64,000 bases of DNA from Mesocentrotus franciscanus (taxonomy: Eukaryota; Echinodermata; Echinoidea; Camarodonta; Strongylocentrotidae): contig CP137675.1 in the NCBI GenBank assembly GCA_037976565.1, positions 10,062,534 to 10,126,533 on the forward strand. Direction: 5' to 3'. Of this stretch, positions 35,675-46,865 are shown piece by piece. Position 1 is the first letter of the stretch. Every line of letters starts with the position of its first letter. Made by a program: the position numbers and the translations under genes. Below the pieces are notes generated by a model. The model saw nothing but the letters and a program-made list of their open reading frames with translations, made no database searches and was not told the origin of the DNA.

Positions 35675-36446
35675 GCAGTTGCTCTCTTATCATATGATGA
35701 AAATCTGGAAGGAACAAATATTTGAGAGTGAAATCATAGAGTAGTCTATGTCTCTAATGTTTGAAAAGTCTATTTCTGGGTCATTCCATGAGGTTGGGGT
35801 AAAAAATGTGACAATGTCCAACGTTTGTAAGAGATTTTCTACTACACATAGAAGATGAAATCATCTGTAGAAGATTTTTATGCCATTAATATATTTAGTA
35901 GTGCCCTGCCAGAATCATTCCTGCCTGGTTCAGTTTCTCTTCCAAATCTTTGCTGTTTGCCTAACAAGTGACATGCATTCATTTTGTATAACCAGCACTA
36001 CATGGTCATGGACATCACATTTATAATAATAATTATTACATCTGGGTCCAGGGCCTATGATATCATCATTTCACCATGAGCTAGAGTAGTACTTCTAAAG
36101 TTAAACGTAGGTGGCTATGCTTTTTATGCTAAACTCAATTGGAGCAAAGATAAATGCCTAATGGTTGACCGGAGAGATAGTTTATCCATGTCACAAAAAT
36201 TGCCCCTACCCCATGAAATGACTCATCTCACATGTCCGACGTCTTTACTTTAACGAGTTCGTTCACTGAAATCCTAATCAGATTTTTTAGTAAATTTGAA
36301 GTTGCACAGTCTAGTCAAGGAGAAATAAAGATTGTAAAATGAAAATCAGGCAGAAACGAAAGGAGAGAAGAGGATGATTATAAAGTCTTTTTCTTAAAAA
36401 TGAAAGTTGAAACTGAAGTGCAACTGAAACTGTGATTGTGTGAACT

Positions 36447-36470
36447 GAAACTGAAAGTGAAACTGAAAGG
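36447..36470 (-). promoter_or_regulatory. GAAANN tandem (ISRE-like) upstream of the Ly6-like gene
   Basis: Four GAAANN units in a row (GAAACT GAAAGT GAAACT GAAAGG) form a match to the interferon-regulatory-factor consensus GAAANNGAAA. Looser copies occur at 36401-36432. They are about 0.8 kb upstream of the Ly6-like start codon. This could equally be a simple CTGAAA repeat; function is inference. Confidence 0.3.
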
Positions 36471-36519
36471 TGATTGAGAAGACGGGAATGCAGAAAAAGG
36501 GGATGAGGAAACATATATT

Positions 36520-38000
36520 TTTTTAGTCATAACTTTTTATAAGTAAAAGAATGATGTCTTACTCACTGCCAATAATATGTCTTTCAACAATACAAACAAA
36601 TATTACTGAGGAAAATGCACCATGTCTTGCTCACTATTACACCGCCCGTGCCCACGACAGTGCCCGTGTTTAGTGACAGTGGCAGTGCACTTTTATTGTA
36701 TGGAGTGACTCGGCTCATTCAAGCCAGCACAACCTCACCACATCACAGACTCACTCATCAGCCCGACTCTACATAAGACCCGCACCGCAGAACACAGGCA
36801 CAGCACGGAAAGAAAATATCACGTAAAATTGATCAATCCAACACGAAGAGCAGGCAATATTCAGCGAATTGTTGTTACTAAATGCCGATATGTGTCACTG
36901 CACTTGTCCACAAACTTGTAAAAATCATTCTTTCTAGTATCATGCCATTATTTTTTATCGAATCATTAATCAATCTTCTCTTTACAGACTTTAGTCTTCG
37001 CTTTCAGGAAATTGAAGATATACGGGGGTTATTGCACCTATTTAGTTAACTAGTTGAGTGCAGCGAAATAACAATTTGCCGTACATTTTCCGCAATATGT
37101 GGCTTGCATGTCTCAAGATAATTACCCTACGGATGCATATGGTTGCGTACCCCCGGTGTATCGCTATCGTAATAAGATGTGGAACTACTGGCTACTCGTC
37201 TAGTCTACGTACGTCTATAGTAGAGTCAAATCAGACGAAGCAGTGGCGTATTCAGGGTCGCCGGCGGAATTGTTGGAGGGAGGGGGTGTGACTTATTTGG
37301 GCTGCTAGCAAGACCCGATCGACCATGCACGTACCGTACGGGAATTTACTAGATTTGTATATGTGAGCTGAATGGTGTATTGTAGTAATCTATATGTCGT
37401 GGTAATTTATATGTCAGGGTCCATGGTTATACAGTGTATAATAATTTACCCCGGTATAGCCACATGGCATGCACCACTTTTAATTAAAGAGTTCATACCC
37501 GGAGGTGTCCGTGCCAATCAATATGTAGACTATACGCTGATATAAATTTCGCGTAAAGGGAGTATTTTTCAGGAATGTCCGAAGATATTTCAATGCTTGA
37601 GGATGTAACAAAAAAATTGGTATTTCCTTTTTTTCTGAAAAGCCAAGAAATTTCGCAAAAAATATTAGAGAGGAAATTGCTACGCAAATAATTTCGCGAC
37701 TCGCGTAGGCATACCCTCACCTAATTTGTATTCGATAAGCCAAATGGTTGCCTTTAGAGACTGTTTTGAATTTAGGAACAAAATGGGTCATATTTTGAGG
37801 AAATGTTTTCGAATTGGGGACCATTTTCGAAACTGAGCTATCATGCGTTACACCCTTTTATTTGAAGTGACATGCAGGCACCGGGATCTAAACCTAATCA
37901 TGGCTACTAGCCTAGGGGGATTCCAGCGGGGATTCCAGTCTCGCGGATCTTCAGAGTTCTGACCAAAGAATCGAATGTTATATTAATATATTCACTAGCG
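36520..38000. other. Non-coding flank upstream of the Ly6-like gene
   Basis: 36620-36800 is less AT-rich and may include a promoter. Around 37240-37290 there is a GCAGTGGCGTATTCAGGG segment of the kind seen at ends of repeated elements. No coding exon is recognised. Confidence 0.3.
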
Positions 38001-38179
38001 TACTGATGGGGGGAACTGCCCCCCCCCCAAATAAAATTCAAACGTGGTTTATTTCTAATTCGAGACCAGTGATATTGCTGAAATTATACATGATTTTCCG
38101 GGGTTTTTTCTCACTTTTAAGTTTTATGTAAATACTTTTTATGCGTTTGTTGGAAAATGCCAATTCCCAAACTTATAGT

Positions 38180-38705
38180 CAGGCAAAAAAAAACTAAAGT
38201 GCCCCATTTTATATAGGAAAGGTGCCCCCTTTTACTTCAGATAAGCGCCCTTCTTTTATTTCAAATGGGTTCCCGTTCCACATTCGTTTTTATAAGTGCC
38301 CCTTTACCTCTGATTGCCCAATTCCATTCTGAGAGGTGCCCTTTTCTTTTGAAATAAGTGCCCTTTTTCATCTTCGGTGAGTGCCTTTATTCAAATTTGG
38401 GAGATGTACCCTTTAACTTTGAAATAAGTGCCCCTTTTCATCTCTGATAAGTGCCCCTGTTATTTTGACACGTGCCCCTTATCCTTCCTAATTTTCCTTC
38501 TGATAATTGCCCCTAATTCTCCTTTGTAATAAGTGCTCCTTTTCCGTTCTCATTAGTTTTTTTCTTCATCTCTGGCGAGTGCCCTTTATCAGGTGTGAGA
38601 AGTGCCCACCTCTGATAATTCCCTTTTTACTTTGACACGTGCTCCTTTTCTTTTCTAAAAAGTGTCATTTTCCCTTTGGATATGTGCACCTTTTTCCTTT
38701 CACCA
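38180..38705. repeat. Degenerate minisatellite with AATAAGTGCCCCTTTT core
   Basis: About 17 imperfect copies of a core such as AAGTGCCCCTTTT, spaced 25 to 40 bases. The array is flanked by a C run (38020-38029) on the left and GTCTGCCCCCAAGG with ATTACGCCACTG on the right (38948-38983), suggesting that a larger repeat (about 37990-38985) carries it. The family recurs inverted at 8640-8945. Confidence 0.7.
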
Positions 38706-38989
38706 TAAAATGTGCTCATAATTTAAAGCATCTATATAAGAGAAATTTTTTCATTAATTTCGCCTAAAGCTCGCTCGCATTGAAAGTTGATATAATTATG
38801 TTTCTTATTAAATATCTTTTTTAGTCTTTCATGATTAGATTGTGCTTAAAACCCCATCAGAATTATTTTTGTCTTCTTTATAATTTTATTTTGCTCGCCC
38901 GTAATAGCTAGAACCAATTATGCCACCTGGTGGTGATGCAGATTTTTGTCTGCCCCCAAGGTTTTTGCTCATTACGCCACTGAATGAAT

Positions 38990-39950
38990 ATATTCATAAC
39001 TCTGCATACTTTTCACCGTGACTAATTTCTCTTAGATATATTCAAGTCTATTTGATTTCTCACTCTACAGGTTGGTTATCCAAACAGTTGATTTAAAACT
39101 TACCTATTAAGAAGTTTGCATGCAATATTTCGTAAATCCTGTAAGATCTATGTTAAACAATATCATGATAAAAGCCATAAAAGACGAATACCGGTAGTTA
39201 TTTTGATTAGCACTTTTTAATGCTTAAATTTCGTGAAATCCAAAGGTAAAACGGAGAGATTTAGTTTGACAATTAAGAGTCCGGACACACAGCCCCCGTG
39301 AACAGCATTGTATTATTGCAATCAAGATCTTTCCAGGCGCGTATAGCCGGGGGGGTGGGGCAGTCGCCCCCCAAACGCCGGCCAAAAAAAAGAAAGAAAG
39401 AAAGAGAAGAGAAAAAAGGAAGAGGACGTAGGAAGAAAAAGGAGCACGGTACAACGAATCGTCATCTTCTCTAATAATTTAATGAATTGTCAAAGCTTCC
39501 ACGCTTCGCGGAGGGGGCTGAATTCAGACAAGGATTAAGGTTCGAGAACGGTACAACGAATTTTTCATCGTAAAATATCAAAATCTGTTTGTCTTCTTCC
39601 CGAGAAAAAGTTAGAATAAAGCCCTTTTTTGTGGGAAGACAGATATATTGTGATATTAATTTTGTAAGATTAAAATATTATCTGTAAAGCACTGGCATCG
39701 TTTTGGACAATGGCTTCAAATAGGAGATATATCCATATCTGATATCACACATAATTACTTAATTGGTCTTTGCAGATTAACCATATATTCTATGACACTC
39801 TAAATTGAAGAAGAAAAAAAAATCATTCTTAGTCCGATTTATATGTTATGCTGTACTTGCTTGTATACATGTACATTGCTTGTATCTGAATTCGTTTTCT
39901 ACCAAACCAAAATCCCCTTTCACGATACCGTAGCATGCATGCATGCTGCT
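38990..39950. other. Non-coding stretch upstream of ZCCHC9
   Basis: No exon is recognised. A GC-rich fragment at 39338-39384 (CGCGTATAGCCGGGGGGG and CAGTCGCCCCCCAAACGCC) resembles an end of a repeated element, followed by an AAAG-rich run. Confidence 0.35.
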
Positions 39951-40129
39951 AGCTCAGCGGTTTTAGACCTTTGCTTGCCGCTCTTGCGCCCGGCTCGCCC
40001 CGAGCGCCATCTGCAGGGCTTCCTAGCCTGGCCTGGTTCATTCATTCGTCTACTACTCTTACACACTACAGTTACACGCTCGACATAGTGACACGGATCT
40101 TGCGTCTATTCCCGTTTATACTTTATCTG
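39950..40129 (+). other. ZCCHC9: Possible non-coding first exon of ZCCHC9
   Basis: A C/G-richer segment (39965-40040) ends in a strong donor, ATCTG|GTAAGTGC at 40129. The first ZCCHC9 coding exon has an acceptor at 42844, so an upstream non-coding exon is expected. A second donor-like site, ACTCG|GTGAGTCAC near 40370, is an alternative. No start codon in this segment opens a useful frame. Confidence 0.35.
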
Positions 40130-40834
40130 GTAAGTGCAATTTATGATAATATTATGGTAGTTTAGTTCATTATCAGTATCAGTATCAGTATCACTAGACT
40201 CTAGTATCAGTACTGTACTCTGTAGCTGTAGATTGAGAATTTAAATGGTTGAGAAAAGTTTCTTCTTTTGAGTTTTAAGCCAGTGATTGAGTGAGTGCGT
40301 TCATCTCCATTTCATGAAGCCTGCACTTTTCAGGAAGAAGAAAAGTGGGCCGTGGGCTCGGGCTCGGACTCGGTGAGTCACTTTCTGAGTTTCTCTGTGT
40401 CTAGTCAAGTGTCATTTGTCCCTCAATAGCTGTGTTGATAAACTTTCCAATTTAGAATCGTTTATCAAAACGTGATTTACAAATGATGTTTGACTTTTGT
40501 TAACTTACTACTTACTACATGTAGGTCTAAAGAGGTGACTCGGTAACATTGCCTCAGAGTCAGATTCTGAAAGACTGAAACAAAACTCTGGATAATATCA
40601 TTTAGCTCATGCTAGAATCATATTCATAATTAAAAACCTTTACTTAAGTCAGTCAGGTATCCCATGGATTTTTATAAGCCGATCATCGGTCTGAATATCA
40701 AGATATTTATGATTGAAAATCAAAATTGCACTTTGCACTTTTTGTTTTCCTAACGGTTTTTATAACAGTTACAGTAACACTACAGTCTATTGATTGGGGA
40801 AAATGAGTACCGGTATGGTAAAACCAGTAGGGGC

Positions 40835-41280
40835 GCTGGTCCGAGAATGAGGATCGTCCGCACAAACAAGGATATCCTCGTAAACACAGACAAATGGAGT
40901 CCTAAAAAATAAGGATCGTCCGCATTCTCGCGGACGTTTTTTTCATCGGCGCTCTGCGGGTTTCGGGTTCCTGAAGTGCGCTCTGGCGATGCAAAAAACT
41001 GATTCCGCGTAATAAAATACCCCCAGTTCACCGTCTACTTTTATGGGTTGTCCGTCTTCCCAAGGATTAATCGCTCATAACGTGAAAGTTTCTGTACAAA
41101 GTCAATGTAAAATGCATCAAGAAAATCATTGCGGAATCTGTTTTTTTGCATCACCAACGCGCGGATCGGAAATGAGAAACGTCTGCGTAAGTGCAGACGA
41201 TCCTTATTTTTGCGGACGCCTCTGTCCGCGTTCTGAAGACACTCCTCGTTTATGCGGACGATCCTTATTCTCGGACCAGC
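40835..41280. mobile_element. 446-bp MITE with GCTGGTCCGAGAAT ends
   Basis: GCTGGTCCGAGAATGAGGAT at the left end is mirrored by ATCCTTATTCTCGGACCAGC at the right end. A second, inner inverted pair is AATAAGGATCGTCCGCA with TGCAGACGATCCTTATT, and a third GCAAAAAACTGATTCCGC with GCGGAATCTGTTTTTTTGC. The nested pairing makes nearly the whole element a hairpin. No coding region. Confidence 0.85.
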
Positions 41281-41946
41281 ACTTCATGATCATTTTGAAG
41301 CGCAATTTTTTTTAGGGCTTCAATATTACTATTATAACACCATATCACAGACACTGATAAAACGTAGGGCCAGGGGCGGATCCAGCCAGTGGCAAGGGAG
41401 GGGGACGAAAAAGGGGCCCACTTCGTGCGAAAATTTGAAAAACCTAATGTTATGAACCAGAGCAATATAACACTGAGTTCCCATAGGCAATCTTTTTATT
41501 CAGATGGTCATATCTCAGCCAATACTTTACATATTCAATTGGTTTTCGACATTTGGATATTATTTTTGGTGGTCTTTCGGAAAATGAAGAAAAAATTGAG
41601 AAATTCCAAAAATAGATTTTTGATGACATCACACTTCACCACTCTATTGTCAGTCAGTTTACCAAAAATCAAGAGATGGTGCGTCACATAAGTCACCGTA
41701 TGTACCGTCATGTAGTTGAATGGTCCGTCAAAATGTTGACACAGGGGTGCGTCATGGTAACCCGATATTCGACTCACATAGGACCAATGACGCACCATTC
41801 CCGGGGGTCGCTAGGTGCGTCTTACAATTGATAAGTGCATTACTTGTTAGTAGTTACTGTCTTTTCCACAATAATTTCAATGTAATACAATCGGAGTGTG
41901 ACGATCAGGGAACCTAAAGGGTAGTGAGCTAGCTAGGCCGGAGTCT

Positions 41947-42116
41947 GGCTAACTCGGACCCGGGGACAACTCGGCCCGCTGCAAAAACGGTCAGATCTTG
42001 CAGGTTTAGGGTTATGTTTAGGGTTAGGGTCAGGGTTAGGGTTAGGGTTTGGGTAAAATGACAAAAAAATGACCGTTTTTTCAGCGGGCCGAGTTGTCCC
42101 CAGGTCCGAGTTAGCC
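41947..42116. repeat. Foldback element with telomere-like TTAGGG loop
   Basis: Arms 41947-41993 and 42070-42116 are about 95% complementary (GGCTAACTCGGACC / GGTCCGAGTTAGCC; CAACTCGGCCCGCTG / CAGCGGGCCGAGTTG; ACGGTCA / TGACCGT). The loop 42005-42054 consists of degenerate TTAGGG units (about eight). It lies in the presumed 5' intron of ZCCHC9. Confidence 0.9.
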
Positions 42117-42884
42117 CGGATCCACTAGGCCCCGGGTGTGTGCCAACCTTGATCCTGCTGCTCTGCTGCCCTCTTGAACAATTGATCATGGCTCAGATCA
42201 TGAACATTTTACTTGCGCACTGTGTTCAATTCTCTGGTAAATTGGCATTTCATTATTTTTGTGGCTATAGCACTGTTTATCCAAGTTTATTATTTCTTTC
42301 AGGTAATTTGATTGTGATATATTATCCCCTCATTCATGTTACTTCTCAGAGTTTTAAAGAATATTCTGGGAGTACCACGTGCGGTATTATATCTGCATTA
42401 CACTAACGGGAAGTACAGAGCGGGCCGGCGACACTAGCACTGCATGTACGGTGCGTTCACGATTAATTTTATTAGTCCGACTCTTGCCTTCCGACATGTT
42501 TTCAGAGCAATGAATATCATTGATTATTTAACTCGTAAGGGTTTTATTTATTCTAGGTAAATAATAGAACAAATTATATTAAGACTCCACTCAAAGTGTG
42601 TTAATTTTTTTCTTTTTTTTTCACCAAGATACTTGAGTGAAATGATCTCGGAACCGTGCCGGTACTCTGTCAGAGGCTGAAACTGCCGGGATTCCTGGTT
42701 TATCCCGGCTTGGTTGACAGTACTACATCAAGCTTGATGACACTTTTGAACAATGATTGTGTCTCTGGTCTGATACATAGACTCTGTTTCTTTGTTTTGA
42801 AGACTTCTCTATTCACATTGTCTTTGTTATTCTTTTATCAATAGCTGAGTGCGAATTCGCACACTGCCGAATCCTGCTATCAAC

Positions 42885-45800
42885 ATGACTCGCTTCGCGA
42901 GAGGAGGGAATGCCAACAAAAAGAAACCCCATGATGCATCAACATGGGAACAGATGACCCAACAAAAGAAGCAATCAGGCAAGGACGACCCCAGTACAAG
43001 ACAAGGCCCTACTCATTCCATCCAGAAAAGGAAGCCCCAAAGTACAAGTACACTGAAGAGGACAGGTACTGGTAATAGCAGTATGCGTGCTGATAATAAA
43101 CATGTTGGTCAGAGAAGTCAAAGTGGATTTCATCAAAAAGTCAGTGGGGAAATGAAGAATGCTGTCAGAAAGTCAAGACCGATGCCGTCAAGTAGCGGTA
43201 AATCAATCATTGATGTCTTATTGGAGGCAGATAAAGCTAGAGATTGTGACATGAAGGATGAGAGATATAAAGCAGTGGGAGACGTGAAGTATCGGAGCGT
43301 GGATACTCCAGAACTGGCAGCAAAGAAGGAGCAGAGGAGCGAAGAGAGACGAATAAATAGGCAGAAGAAGAAAGCAGATAATATGGTGAGATTGTACGAA
43401 GAAAACAGCAAATTTCAATACCAGTAGCATCCATGTTTTTCGAGAGCAAGCAGTTTGGTACTTTTGAGGATATATGCTTGTAACATTTCAGTGACTGTTA
43501 TGCCATAGCTGAAACTTTTTCAAAATTCCTAACCTGTTATCGGAGGTACAGTGCCATTCCCGTTCAAAATACAAATACGTGTACAAGTTAGTTATGTTTC
43601 GGCCATACACTTAGGCAAGTAAAATTGAAAATCATGATCTATTAAAATACCAATGCCAAGAATATTTAGCACCCCGCATTAAATCTCACGATTCTGTCAG
43701 ATTTTAAGCCAGTCGCCAAAGTGAACAGAATGAAATTGCCCATTTTACCCGTCACTGTTTAAATCACTTCCATTCCATGATTTTACGCTCTACCAGCTTT
43801 GGTCAGCATAAACAGGACTTTAAAGTTACTCGGTAACTTTGTTGAAGGTTGTTGAAAAAACTGCGTAATTTTTCTATTAAATGTTACTTATTATATTCCT
43901 TTTACTGTACTAACCCTCTAACATGCAAAAAATCCTGAAAAGATTCTCAAACCACAAAGATATTTATGGTTTTCTTTGAAGGCGTCACTGTGCGACACCC
44001 TTTAACAGTAAATTCTCCCAACCATTTTTCCATGAAAATAAGACATAAGACACGCTTTTAAAAAATCTTTTTAATGTCTGGAATGGTATATAGAGCCAAT
44101 TCATTGCTTTGTGACAATTCACATTCACCTAAACTGTAATTAAATTGTAATAATATAGTTGGGAGAATTAAGTAATCGATCAGATCAGTTTTCCCAATTT
44201 TTATCATTAATAAATTGGTCTGTTTTCACTCAAACTTTCGGATTATCTTTAATTGTACATCTAGCATAGAAGTCACTACCTTAGCACCATTTTCTCTCAT
44301 TTAAACAATGTTACCAAGTCCTTTTAACCAGTGGACTTTTCTCACACGTAGAGTGTACATACTGTATATGATGTAAATGTACTCCAAACAGTGCAGCAGT
44401 TCAGGGTTTGATCCATGGTGAATACAGAGTTTAAGTATTTAAAGAGAAGGTTGAGTTCTGGGAAGAGGTGAAAAATAATTTGTGAGCGTTATCATTGTAT
44501 TATGCAAGTGTGGAAGAACATCAGAGAAAAAAATTTCCCTGAAAAGCATGGCTGTTCAAATGCCTTAATATTCTAAATATGGCCTGTAACATCATAAAAA
44601 TCGGGACCGATTTTTATGCCACATGTTCGTGTAGTCCCACACACATCTTTCTGTGTACAGTGCTTGTAACTTTACCAAGACTGGGCCAAATTTCTATCAT
44701 TTTGATGATTCCAGAACCTTTATATTTAAGTATATATATTTTGTTCACCCTTTACTCCCAAGATGTGTTTCCACTGTCGCCAACCAGGCCATGGTGTTGC
44801 TGATTGTCCACAGATGCTGGGGGACGTTGAACAAGGTACTGGCATCTGTTATCGCTGTGGCTCAACAGAGCACGATGTCAGCAAGTGCAATGCCAAGGTG
44901 GATAAAAAACTAGGTGGGTCTGAATGTTTTATGTGGTTTATTTTGTTCATTTTTATGCCTCCGCTACAAAGAAGCCGGAGGCATTATGATTTCTGGTCGT
45001 CCGTCCGTCCGTACGTACGTCCCGTTCTCGTGATCGCGTTATCTCAAGAACCAATTGATGGATTACCGCCAAACTCAGGTCATGTATGTATCTTGCAGAG
45101 CTAATGAACTGATTAGATTTTGGGGTCACAAGGTCAAAGGTCAAAGGTCACAGGGCCCATTATGTATGCAAAAAAAGCTCGTGATCACGTTATCTCAAGA
45201 ACCGATTGATGGATTACCTCCAAACTTGGGTCATGTATGTATCTTGCAGAGCCAATGAACTGATTAGATTTTGGGGTCACGAGGTCAAAGGTCAAAGGTC
45301 ACAGGGCTCATTATGTATGCAAAATAGCTTGTGATCACGTTATCTCAAGAACCGATTGATGGATTACCGCCAAACTTGGGTCATGTATGTATCTTGCAGA
45401 GTCAATGAACTGATTAAATTTGGGGGTCATGAGGTCAAAGGTCACAGGGCTCATTATGTATCCTAAAATAGCTCGTGATCGCGTTATCATTAGAACCAAC
45501 AGATGGATTACAATCAAACTTGAATTTTAAAAATTGCTTCCATTTTGGTTTGTAAAATTGCTCTATGGCGGAGGCATCATTTTCGACTGCGCGCAGTTGA
45601 AGTTCCATCTAGTTTAAATATATTCACTTATTGCATGTTTATGGCTCATTTACATGTGATGTGGGAACACAAGAAACCGTTTCTTTTGATTCGACAGACT
45701 TATGAAACTAAGATTTGTAATCCCATTTCAGGTGACTTCCCATATGCCAAGTGTTTTATCTGTGGACAGACTGGCCACTTGTCCAGGATGTGCCCAGACA

Positions 45801-46865
45801 ATCCCAGAGGTCTCTACCCAGAGGGAGGAGGGTGCAAGGAGTGTGGATCAGTGGAGCATAAGTGGTGGAACTGTCCCGTCAGGAAGCCAGTCAAAGGTCA
45901 GTAAAGTAACATTTGATCATAGACTTGTTTTGTGACATGTTTGTTCCTGGAATATATCTTGTGATTTGGATTATCATTTCAGAGGCATCTGTACCATCAA
46001 AATAATCTGTCATCCATTCATCCATTGCATACTAGGCAGAGAGAATGTGTGAAAACATGATAAGTTTGTGTTCAATGAAAATGAACATCTCTACCAATTC
46101 CAGTACCAAGTTCAGATATTTTTATAAGGACACTTGTTATGGTACATTCTTTTATTTAACTTTCAATCATGAGTTTGAGAATTTGTAACCTTCCCTATGT
46201 TTCCATAGACAAACTGTTAAATCAGCTGTCCATATGTTACCCAATAGATGTAATAGATTTGAATTATGTGAGTGCAATTATGACAGCCATATAATTGTTT
46301 TTACTTATATGATTGCTATACATGGAGACAATGTTGTTTTATCATTTTATCATTTTTATTGTGTGTTTGTAAAGTAGCACTGTAAGGAGTTATGTTTTCA
46401 TCATAAGCTTAAAGTTAAAACTGTTAATCACAGCGCGATAGAGTACATTTATATAGAAGCTGCGCTATATAAATTGATCTAATTATTATTATTATTATTA
46501 TATGATTATTTTCTTACTTTATGTCATGCTATTTTGGCATGCCCCATCTCGTTGCACAATTGTGTTTTTATCCTGTTCACTACTGGATTCTTTCATTCCA
46601 ATAGCTTTAATACAGGAACCAGCCGGTACCCTTAGGCAATGGGTTAAATTAAAATCACATATTATGTTTGCATCACATTTTAATCAGTGTATGTGGTTGA
46701 CATTCATCATTTGTATGTCTGTCTTTCCTTCTATCAGGAGTTGATGTTTCGGCAGCAAGCCTGGCTGTCACAGGAGTCCATACAAGTGCCGATGCAGAGC
46801 CAGCGTTCATGTCAAAACCAAAGGTTAAAGCTAAGAAGACTGGACCTAAAGTTGTAGTTTTCTAA
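42885..46865 (+). CDS. ZCCHC9: ZCCHC9, zinc finger CCHC domain protein 9
   Basis: Four coding exons: 42885-43385, 44763-44913, 45732-45896 and 46738-46865 (TAA), with phases 0, 1 and 1, encoding 314 residues. The start MTRFARGGNANKKK matches the family N terminus (MTRWAR). A Lys/Arg/Gln-rich region of about 165 residues precedes four zinc knuckles: CFHCRQPGHGVADC, CYRCGSTEHDVSKC, CFICGQTGHLSRMC and CKECGSVEHKWWNC. The end, KTGPKVVVF, matches the conserved C terminus (KIPKVVNF in human). CCHC knuckles bind single-stranded nucleic acid; the vertebrate protein is nuclear/nucleolar and has been linked to MAPK signalling and RNA handling. The acceptor at 42844 (TTATCAATAG) implies an upstream non-coding exon. 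Intron 1 of the coding part holds a dispersed repeat (44448-44722), and the next intron a 620-bp element (44955-45577). Confidence 0.95.
44448..44722 (+). repeat. Dispersed 280-bp repeat (family B, copy 2) in ZCCHC9 intron
   Basis: Matches 17951-18233 in the HAUS6 intron, same orientation, roughly 90% identical (for example AATAATTTGTGAGCGTTATC and GCCACATGTTCGTGTAGTCC). It ends about 40 bases before the ZCCHC9 exon at 44763, so it supplies sequence close to that exon's acceptor. Confidence 0.85.
44955..45577. mobile_element. Element with ATGCCTCCGC ends and DR1-bearing tandem repeats
   Basis: ATGCCTCCGC at the left end is mirrored by GGCGGAGGCAT at the right end. The left end also folds on itself (GCCTCCG ... 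CCGGAGGC, 44956-44984) and is followed by (TCCG)n-type repeats. The interior has four partial copies of a roughly 150-bp unit starting GTGATCACGTTATCTCAAGA (45027, 45180, 45332, 45474). Each of the first three full units carries AGGTCAAAGGTCA. Its plan is that of 31233-32064. It lies in the ZCCHC9 intron between 44913 and 45732. Confidence 0.85.
46465..46501. repeat. GCGCTATATAAATT fragment with (ATT)n
   Basis: A short fragment related to the end of the foldback at 28891-29001, followed by seven ATT units. It lies in the last ZCCHC9 intron. Confidence 0.6.

Noticed and set aside
41389..41691. 100-codon plus-strand frame
   Set aside because: Lies in repeat-derived intron or flank sequence (AGGGGCGGATCCAG-type fragment) with no family match.
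42849..42884. Start of ZCCHC9 at 42849
   Set aside because: There is no ATG there; the family start MTRFAR is at 42885 and an acceptor ends at 42844.
45027..45500. CRISPR-like array
   Set aside because: The units of about 150 bp are contiguous diverged tandem copies inside a eukaryotic element, with no short repeats and unique spacers.
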